Of a stretch of DNA of 64,000 nt, positions 56,069-64,000 are shown piece after piece. The number at the start of each line of letters is the position of its first letter. Positions within the stretch are counted from its first letter, which is position 1. The stretch comes from Lysobacteraceae bacterium PS02065 (GTDB lineage Bacteria > Pseudomonadota > Gammaproteobacteria > Xanthomonadales > Rhodanobacteraceae): positions 62,001-126,000 of the forward strand of contig JASCPI010000004.1 in NCBI GenBank assembly GCA_029959555.1. The letters are read 5' to 3'. The notes beneath the pieces were generated by a model. That model was not told where the DNA came from. It saw only the letters and a program-made list of their open reading frames with translations, and made no database searches. The translations under genes were made by a program, and so were the position numbers.

Positions 56069-56297
56069 CGCCGTCGCGGCGAGGCACGGGGAGGTTCCGG
56101 CATGTGCGAGGCGCACGCGCGCGGTTCGCGCACGTCGAAGGCGTCGCGACGTGCCTGCCACCGCTTCCGCACCTCGACACGTGGACGGACGTTCACGACG
56201 GCGGATCCTCCCGATGCCGCACGGTGCCACGCCCACGACACGGCGCAATGCACGGACCTCTTGCAGCGCCGCGCCGCGACCCCGACCATCGGAATCG

Positions 56298-56873
56298 ATG
56301 AACGAGCGCTTCCGCCCTCGCCCGCGCAAGGCTGCCGACCCCGTCGTCAGCGTCGACGACGCCGAACTGTTCCGCTCGGCGATCGGACGCGTGCGGCCGA
56401 TCGGAGAAAGGGCCGAAACGGCGCCTCGCGCGGAACCTCCCGCGCCCGAGGCACGCCAGTTCGCGCTCGACGAGGCGCGCGTGCGCGACGAGCTGCTGGA
56501 CAACGTGTTCGATCCCGGCGACATCGAGGTCGGCGACGAGATCCACTACCTCCGACCGGGCTTTCCCGAGCGTGTGCTCAAGCGCCTGCGTCGCGGCCAC
56601 TACTCGATCCGCGCCGAGATCGACCTGCACCAGATGACCGCGGCGGTCGCCCGTGACGCGATCAAGGCCTTCCTCGACGAAGCGATCGCCCACGACGAGC
56701 TCTGCGTGCGCATCGTGCACGGCAAGGGCCTGCGCTCGTCGTCGCGGGGCCCGGTACTCAAACGCCTGACCGAACAGATCCTGCGCCACCGCGGCGACGT
56801 GGTGGCGTATGCGTCCGCCCTGCCGGCGCAGGGCGGTACCGGCGCGGTTCTCGTCCTGCTGCGAGGCGATTGA
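56298..56873 (+). CDS. Smr-domain protein (SmrA-like)
   Basis: 191 residues with a C-terminal Smr (small MutS-related) nuclease domain: IDLHQMTAAVARDAIKAFLD near 108-127 and the CVRIVHGKGLRSS block near 138, the two motifs of the domain. The N-terminal ~100 residues are low-complexity acidic/basic. No MutS part. Divergent from surE, convergent with the lipoprotein gene at 56881. Confidence 0.88.
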   Translation: MNERFRPRPRKAADPVVSVDDAELFRSAIGRVRPIGERAETAPRAEPPAPEARQFALDEARVRDELLDNVFDPGDIEVGDEIHYLRPGFPERVLKRLRRGHYSIRAEIDLHQMTAAVARDAIKAFLDEAIAHDELCVRIVHGKGLRSSSRGPVLKRLTEQILRHRGDVVAYASALPAQGGTGAVLVLLRGD

Positions 56874-56880
56874 GCCTGGC

Positions 56881-57099
56881 TCAGTTAGAGATCCCGTTCT
56901 CCACGCGCACGCGCTTGGTCGGCAGGTTCACCCAGTAGGTGTTGATGCCTCGCCGCATCGCCCAGGTGTTGACGATCTCGACCTTCTGCTGGTCGACGAC
57001 CTGCTTGTCCGCGCGCGCGATGCCGGATCCACCCGTGCTGGCACAGGCGGACAGCCCGAGCATCAGTCCTGCTGCCACAAAAAGCCCGAAGCGCTTCAT
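56881..57099 (-). CDS. Small lipoprotein of unknown function
   Basis: 72 residues: MKRFGLFVAAGLMLGLSAC gives a signal ending in a clear lipobox (LSAC), then a short body with a basic/tyrosine tract (INTYWVNLPTKRVRVENG). Ribosome site GGAGGT four bases before ATG 57099. Family not recognised. Confidence 0.75.
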   Translation of the reverse strand: MKRFGLFVAAGLMLGLSACASTGGSGIARADKQVVDQQKVEIVNTWAMRRGINTYWVNLPTKRVRVENGISN

Positions 57100-57224
57100 G
57101 ACGACCTCCGCTGGTGGTGCGGGACGACCGCGCGGCATGCACGATGCACCGCAAGAGGACTATAGGCGCGGGTGCAAGCCCCGGGGGCATGGCGGAATCG
57201 AACCGGCGGCCGCGGTTCGGCCGT

Positions 57225-58250
57225 TCAGGCGAGCGCCTGGCCATCCGTCGCGCAGAGTTCGCGCACGACCGTCGTCGCGAACGCGCCGGAGGGCAGCCAG
57301 AACGCGAGCTGCCAGGTCGAGGGCCCCTCGCGCCGCACGTCGAGGCCGAGCGGTATCAGGCGCAGGCTGCGGCGCTCCTGGCGCAGGTCGGCACCGGCCA
57401 GACCTTCCGCGAAGGAGGGCTCGAGGCTCGCCGCGGCGGTTTCGAGTTCGCGCACGACAGCCGCCGTACGCAGCTCGCCACGCCCCCACATCGGACCGGT
57501 CGGATCGATGTCGTGATCGGCGAGTCGCGCGAGCAGCGTGTCGTCGAGCGGTTGCGGGCCGAAGATCGAGTGCGTGCCGGCGAGCATCCACACCTCGCCC
57601 TCGAGCGCCGCATTCCAGGTGCCGTCGGCGACACGACGCGCGAGCACGGCGTTGAACAGCCACGAGCGTGCCGCCGAGAGCGCGAAGCCGCGCTGGCTGC
57701 GCCCCATGCGTCGCCCCGCGAACAGCGCGCGCGCGCGCTCGAGGTTGTCGCCGTCGCGACCGAACCGCTGCTCGCCGAAGTAGTTCGGCACGCCCTGCGA
57801 AACGATGGCGTCGATCACGCGTCGTGCATCGTCGGCATCGCCCTCGACGTCGCGCAGGCGGATCACGAAGCGGTTGCCGCGGTGCGCGCCGCGCTTGAGC
57901 TTGCGCGTGTGCCGGGTCGCCTCGAGGACACGCACGCCCTCGATGTCCAGCGACGACCAGTCCGGATCGACCCGACCCGGCAGATGGATCGAGAACGTCT
58001 GCCGCGTCACCGCATGCCGATCCTTGAGGCCGCTGAAACCCACCGCGGTCGGATCGAGGCCGAGCAGCGCGGCGAAACGGTCGGCGACCCACTCGGTGTT
58101 GGCCTCACGCTTCTCGATGCGCACGAACGCGTGCTCGCCGCTGCCCGAGAGCTCGAATCCGAGATCCTCGTCGACCTCGAAATCCTCGGGGGTCGCACGC
58201 AGCGTACCGCGCAAAGGCGGACCGCCATGGGCGTACGGCAGCGCGCTCAT
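57225..58250 (-). CDS. truD: tRNA pseudouridine(13) synthase TruD
   Basis: 341 residues. Catalytic block [18 protein letters not shown] near 72-89 carries the aspartate; [19 protein letters not shown] near 150-168, and the inserted TRUD domain follows. Its ATG overlaps the ispF stop by 4 bases, so it is coupled to ispF. Confidence 0.95.
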   Translation of the reverse strand: MSALPYAHGGPPLRGTLRATPEDFEVDEDLGFELSGSGEHAFVRIEKREANTEWVADRFAALLGLDPTAVGFSGLKDRHAVTRQTFSIHLPGRVDPDWSSLDIEGVRVLEATRHTRKLKRGAHRGNRFVIRLRDVEGDADDARRVIDAIVSQGVPNYFGEQRFGRDGDNLERARALFAGRRMGRSQRGFALSAARSWLFNAVLARRVADGTWNAALEGEVWMLAGTHSIFGPQPLDDTLLARLADHDIDPTGPMWGRGELRTAAVVRELETAAASLEPSFAEGLAGADLRQERRSLRLIPLGLDVRREGPSTWQLAFWLPSGAFATTVVRELCATDGQALA

Positions 58251-58801
58251 GGCGCGGTGTCGAGGTCGAGGCGCGCGACCAGCGAGCGCAGGTCGGGATC
58301 GTCCGCAGGTTCGACGGCCGAAGGCGTGCGCGCACGCTGAAGCAGCACGACCGCGAACGCGGCGATGCCCTCGCCCCGCCCGGTGAAACCGAGCGTCTCG
58401 CTCGTCGTCGCCTTGACGCTGACGTCGCCGAACGCGCAGCCGAGATCGGCGGCGAGATTGCGGCGCATCGCCTCGGCGTGCGGGCCGATCTTCGGCCGCT
58501 CGCAGACGACCGTGACGTCGGCATTCGCGAGTGCGTAGCCGTGCTCGATCATGAGCGCCGCGCAATGCAGCAGGAAATGCCGGCTCGACACGTCGCGCCA
58601 GCGCTCGTCGCTGGGCGGGAAATGGCGGCCGATGTCGCCGAGCGCGAGCGCGCCGAGGATCGCGTCGCACAGCGCGTGGATGACGACGTCGCCATCGGAG
58701 TGCGCCACGAGCCCGTGCGTGTGCGGAATCGTCACGCCACCGAGCACGACGTGCGTGCCGGGTCCATATGCGTGGACGTCGATGCCTTGGCCGATGCGCA
58801 T
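58247..58801 (-). CDS. ispF: 2-C-methyl-D-erythritol 2,4-cyclodiphosphate synthase
   Basis: 184 residues, MEP isoprenoid pathway. Metal histidines GIDVHAY near 7-12 and [22 protein letters not shown] near 29-50, and [22 protein letters not shown] near 128-149. The C-terminus is extended by about 25 residues over the usual 160. 176-bp gap to the upstream ispD, unusual since the two often overlap. Confidence 0.95.
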   Translation of the reverse strand: MRIGQGIDVHAYGPGTHVVLGGVTIPHTHGLVAHSDGDVVIHALCDAILGALALGDIGRHFPPSDERWRDVSSRHFLLHCAALMIEHGYALANADVTVVCERPKIGPHAEAMRRNLAADLGCAFGDVSVKATTSETLGFTGRGEGIAAFAVVLLQRARTPSAVEPADDPDLRSLVARLDLDTAP

Positions 58802-58977
58802 GGTCGTGGGAAGCAGTCGCGGGAACGGGACGCGAACGATACCCGCTGGCGGCTCCGCTGGCGTGAAATTTCACGGACCGTGGCATCCGGAGCTTGCCCG
58901 CCACAACGCAGCTCGCGAGCAGGACCAGCCGGTCGAAGCCTGCCGGCGGCATGCCGAATCGCACACGCGAGCCCGAC

Positions 58978-59667
58978 TCAGGCGCCGCGACGCGCCAGCA
59001 GCATTTCGGCGAGCACGCGGTCGGGGGCCGTGGTGACCTTGAGGTTGTCGTCGTGGCCTTCGACGAGCAGCGGTGCGAATCCCGTGCGCTCCATCGCCAT
59101 CGCCTCGTCGGTGACGATGACGCCATCGACGCGCGCGCGGCGCAGCGCTGCAGCGAGTTCACCCCTGCGGAACAGCTGCGGCGTCAACGCACGCCAGCGC
59201 GCCTCGCGCGGCTCGGTCGCCTGCACGCGGCCATCGGCGTCGGCGCGCTTGAGCGTGTCACGCAGTGGCGCGGCCAGCAGTGCTCCGCCGGCCGCGGAAC
59301 CTTCGTCGACGAGACGCGCGATGTCGTCGGCGCGCACGCACGGACGCGCGGCATCGTGGACGAGGACGAAGTCGGTTTCCGGCACGAGGCCATCGAGCGC
59401 GTCGAGTCCGGCCAGCACCGAGTCGGCGCGTTCGCTGCCGCCCGTGGCGATGCGCACGGGCTTGCCGAGGATCGTGGCCGGCGACCACCAGCGCGCGTCG
59501 TCGCGCGCGAGCACCACCATGAGGCCGGCCACGCGCGCGCTCGCGGCGAGGGTCTCGAGTGTCCACTGCAGCAGCGGACGTCCCGCGATCTCGACGTACT
59601 GCTTGGGGATCTCGCCGCCGAAGCGCGCACCGCGACCGGCCGCGACGACGATGCACCACGCCGTCAT
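58978..59667 (-). CDS. ispD: 2-C-methyl-D-erythritol 4-phosphate cytidylyltransferase
   Basis: 229 residues from ATG 59667. CTP loop VVAAGRGARFGGEIPKQY at 7-24, FVLVHDAARPCVRADD near 98-113, and TDEAMAMERTGFAPLLVEGH near 192-211. Second step of IspD-IspF isoprenoid synthesis; ftsB lies upstream with a 43-bp gap. Confidence 0.95.
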   Translation of the reverse strand: MTAWCIVVAAGRGARFGGEIPKQYVEIAGRPLLQWTLETLAASARVAGLMVVLARDDARWWSPATILGKPVRIATGGSERADSVLAGLDALDGLVPETDFVLVHDAARPCVRADDIARLVDEGSAAGGALLAAPLRDTLKRADADGRVQATEPREARWRALTPQLFRRGELAAALRRARVDGVIVTDEAMAMERTGFAPLLVEGHDDNLKVTTAPDRVLAEMLLARRGA

Positions 59668-59710
59668 CCGCAGGCGCCGTGCGTGGAATCCGTGATCACG
59701 TGCGACGGTG

Positions 59711-60022
59711 TCATGGCTTGCGAACCGGCGCCACGGGAGCGGACGCACCCGGTTCGACGACCTGGTAGAACGTCTCGCCCGGCTTGACGAGGCCGAGCTC
59801 GGAGCGCGCGCGCTCCTCGATCGCCTCGTCGCCGTGCTTGAGGTCCTCGACCTCGGCCGACAACGCGTCGTTGCGCAGCTTGAGCTTGTCGTTCTCGGCC
59901 TTCTGGTCGGCGACGCGCAGCTCGAGCAGGCGCACTTCGGCCACGCCGCCCTGACCCGCCCACAGTTTCACCTGCAGGGCGATGATCAGGACGATCAGGA
60001 TGAGGGCGACGTAGCGCAGCAT
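59711..60022 (-). CDS. ftsB: Cell division protein FtsB
   Basis: 103 residues, one membrane helix (VALILIVLIIALQVKLW) followed by a coiled coil (RVADQKAENDKLKLRNDALS) and the ARSELGLVKPGETFYQVV block that contacts FtsQ/FtsL. Extended Pro-rich tail. Follows eno on the same strand, as in most gammaproteobacteria. Confidence 0.93.
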   Translation of the reverse strand: MLRYVALILIVLIIALQVKLWAGQGGVAEVRLLELRVADQKAENDKLKLRNDALSAEVEDLKHGDEAIEERARSELGLVKPGETFYQVVEPGASAPVAPVRKP

Positions 60023-60054
60023 GGCGCGCAGCCTACTCCGAAGCCGTGCCGGTG

Positions 60055-62614
<2,560 letters not shown>

Positions 62615-62647
62615 CGTCTTCTCCCCTCCGTTGGTGTCGTCGAGCCG

Positions 62648-63475
62648 TCAATCGCGGTCGACGGCGAATTCCTTCACGACCTTGTCGATCGTCGTCAGAT
62701 GCCGCAGCAGCGCCTCCATCTTGCCGAGCGGCCACGCATTCGGCCCGTCGCTGAGCGCCTTGTCGGGATCCGGGTGCGTTTCCATGAAGATGCCGGCGAT
62801 GCCGACCGCGACGGCGGCGCGCGACAGCACGGGCACGAACTCGCGCTGGCCACCGGACTTGCCGCCCGCGCCACCCGGCAGCTGCACCGAATGGGTCGCG
62901 TCGAACACGACCGGGCAACCCGTGTCGCGCATGACCGCGAGCGAGCGCATGTCGGACACGAGGTTGTTGTAGCCGAAGCTCGCGCCACGCTCGCAGACCA
63001 TGATCTGCGGGTTGCCCGTGGTCTTCGCCTTGTCGGAGACGTGCTTCATCTCCCACGGCGACAGGAACTGGCCCTTCTTGATGTTGACCGGGCGGCCGAC
63101 GCTGCAGGCCTTGAGGATGAAGTCGGTCTGGCGGCACAGGAACGCCGGCGTCTGCAGCACGTCGACGACCTCGGCGACCTCCTCCATCGGCGTGTACTCG
63201 TGCACGTCGGTGAGCACCGGCACGCCGATCTGGCGCTTGACCTCCGACAGGATGCGCAGGCCTTCGGCGATGCCGGGCCCGCGATGGCCCGTGATCGACG
63301 TGCGGTTGGCCTTGTCGAAGCTCGACTTGTAGATGAAGGGCACGCCGAGGCGCGAGGTGATCTCCTTGAGCTGGCCGGCAGTGTCGAGGGCGAGCTGTTC
63401 GCTCTCGATCACGCACGGGCCGGCGATGAGGAACAGCGGCTTGTCGAGACCGACTTCGAAATCGCAAAGCTTCAC
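62648..63475 (-). CDS. kdsA: 3-deoxy-8-phosphooctulonate (KDO-8-P) synthase
   Basis: 275 residues from a GTG that overlaps the pyrG stop by 4 bases. [18 protein letters not shown] near 16-33, [14 protein letters not shown] near 48-61, [17 protein letters not shown] near 168-184 and [12 protein letters not shown] near 199-210. LPS precursor synthesis (KDO-8-phosphate from PEP and arabinose 5-phosphate). Confidence 0.96.
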   Translation of the reverse strand: MKLCDFEVGLDKPLFLIAGPCVIESEQLALDTAGQLKEITSRLGVPFIYKSSFDKANRTSITGHRGPGIAEGLRILSEVKRQIGVPVLTDVHEYTPMEEVAEVVDVLQTPAFLCRQTDFILKACSVGRPVNIKKGQFLSPWEMKHVSDKAKTTGNPQIMVCERGASFGYNNLVSDMRSLAVMRDTGCPVVFDATHSVQLPGGAGGKSGGQREFVPVLSRAAVAVGIAGIFMETHPDPDKALSDGPNAWPLGKMEALLRHLTTIDKVVKEFAVDRD

Positions 63476-64000
63476 GCGGTGGCTCCGATCTTGGCCGGCA
63501 CGACGGTGTCGTTCGACGGCGCATTGCGCACGGCCTTGTACTCGCGTGCGGCGCGGATGAAACCGACGAACAGCGCATGGCCGTCGCGCGGCGTCGAGGT
63601 GAACTCGGGATGCGCCTGGCAGGCGACGAACCACGGATGGTCCGCGAGCTCGATCATCTCCACGAGCAGGTCGTCCATCGACTTGCCCGAGATGACGAGG
63701 CCGAGATCCTCGAGCTTCTGGCGGTAGCGGTTGTTGAACTCGTAGCGGTGGCGATGGCGCTCGCGCACGACGTCCTGGCCGTACAGCTCGCGTGCGAGCG
63801 TGCCGGCCTTGAGGCGGCACTCCTGCGCGCCGAGGCGCATCGTGCCACCGAGGTCGGAGCCCTCGTCGCGCTTCTCGATCTCGCCCGTGCTGGTCGTCCA
63901 CTCGGTGATCAGCGCGATGACCGGATCCTTGCAGTTGCGGTCGTTCTCGCTCGAGTTGGCGTTCTCTAGACCGGCGACGTTGCGCGCGAACTCGACCACC
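63472..64000 (-). CDS. pyrG: CTP synthase, C-terminal part (partial)
   Basis: 176 residues of the glutaminase domain running off the right edge: the start and catalytic cysteine are outside the window. Visible: LRLG-like [34 protein letters not shown] and [18 protein letters not shown] with the catalytic His-Pro-Glu. The kdsA GTG overlaps its stop. Confidence 0.95.
   Translation of the reverse strand, partial: VVEFARNVAGLENANSSENDRNCKDPVIALITEWTTSTGEIEKRDEGSDLGGTMRLGAQECRLKAGTLARELYGQDVVRERHRHRYEFNNRYRQKLEDLGLVISGKSMDDLLVEMIELADHPWFVACQAHPEFTSTPRDGHALFVGFIRAAREYKAVRNAPSNDTVVPAKIGATA

Noticed and set aside
57177..57224. GC-rich stretch with a partial tRNA look near truD
   Set aside because: No consistent cloverleaf, anticodon stem or CCA end.

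Overview
The window is GC-rich chromosomal DNA from a gammaproteobacterium of the Xanthomonadales/Lysobacterales type, perhaps Rhodanobacteraceae or Dokdonella-like. This is inferred from the block pyrG-kdsA-eno-ftsB-ispD-ispF-truD-surE-pcm-yqaA-nlpD-rpoS, the bacterial kynurenine catabolic cluster, the S46 and M3 peptidases, and secreted proteins that share a short C-terminal tail ending in F-D or F-E. The species cannot be named from sequence alone.

Layout. 1-9.9 kb: the end of an STM4014/STM4015-type pair (left edge), isovaleryl-CoA dehydrogenase, a DUF1800/DUF1501 secreted pair, a rhomboid protease, a GFA zinc protein, a BaiN-like flavoprotein, RluF and a 58-residue conserved small protein. 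10-16.7 kb: a secreted beta-helix protein and three peptidases (S46, a cytosolic trypsin-like protein, M3 Dcp). 16.7-30 kb: the kynurenine pathway on one strand: 2-aminomuconate semialdehyde dehydrogenase, RidA-type deaminase, 3-hydroxyanthranilate dioxygenase, ACMS decarboxylase, kynureninase and kynurenine monooxygenase. Non-pathway genes lie between them (a TIKI/ChaN-like secreted protein, a FUSC transporter, a small exported protein, a membrane EAL protein). 30-34 kb: a TPR Ser/Thr kinase with its ECF sigma factor. 34.2-37.6 kb: an MFS transporter under a LacI-type operator, then arsR-arsC-arsN2-arsH with no recognisable arsenite pump.

37.6-47.05 kb is a 9.4-kb integrative element. It is bounded by a 17-bp direct repeat identical to the 3' end of a tRNA-Pro(UGG) gene, and its tyrosine integrase lies next to the tRNA. 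Inside are a serine recombinase whose promoter sits within a perfect 12-bp inverted repeat, an orphan T7 gp15-like internal virion protein, several small membrane proteins, and a 210-bp array of short hairpins. It carries no capsid, terminase, tail or replication gene that I recognise. It looks like a phage satellite or a minimal defective podoviral prophage, and is the least-described system here.

47-64 kb is core genome on the minus strand: tRNA-Pro, folP, ftsH and rlmE, with divergent yhbY and a Mth938-domain gene. Two tandem MITE-like repeats follow, then the rpoS-nlpD-yqaA-pcm-surE block, an Smr-domain gene, a small lipoprotein, truD-ispF-ispD-ftsB-eno, an FG-GAP secreted protein inserted between eno and kdsA, kdsA, and the C-terminal end of pyrG. 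Several neighbours overlap by 4 bases (surE/pcm, ispF/truD, pyrG/kdsA), which suggests translational coupling.
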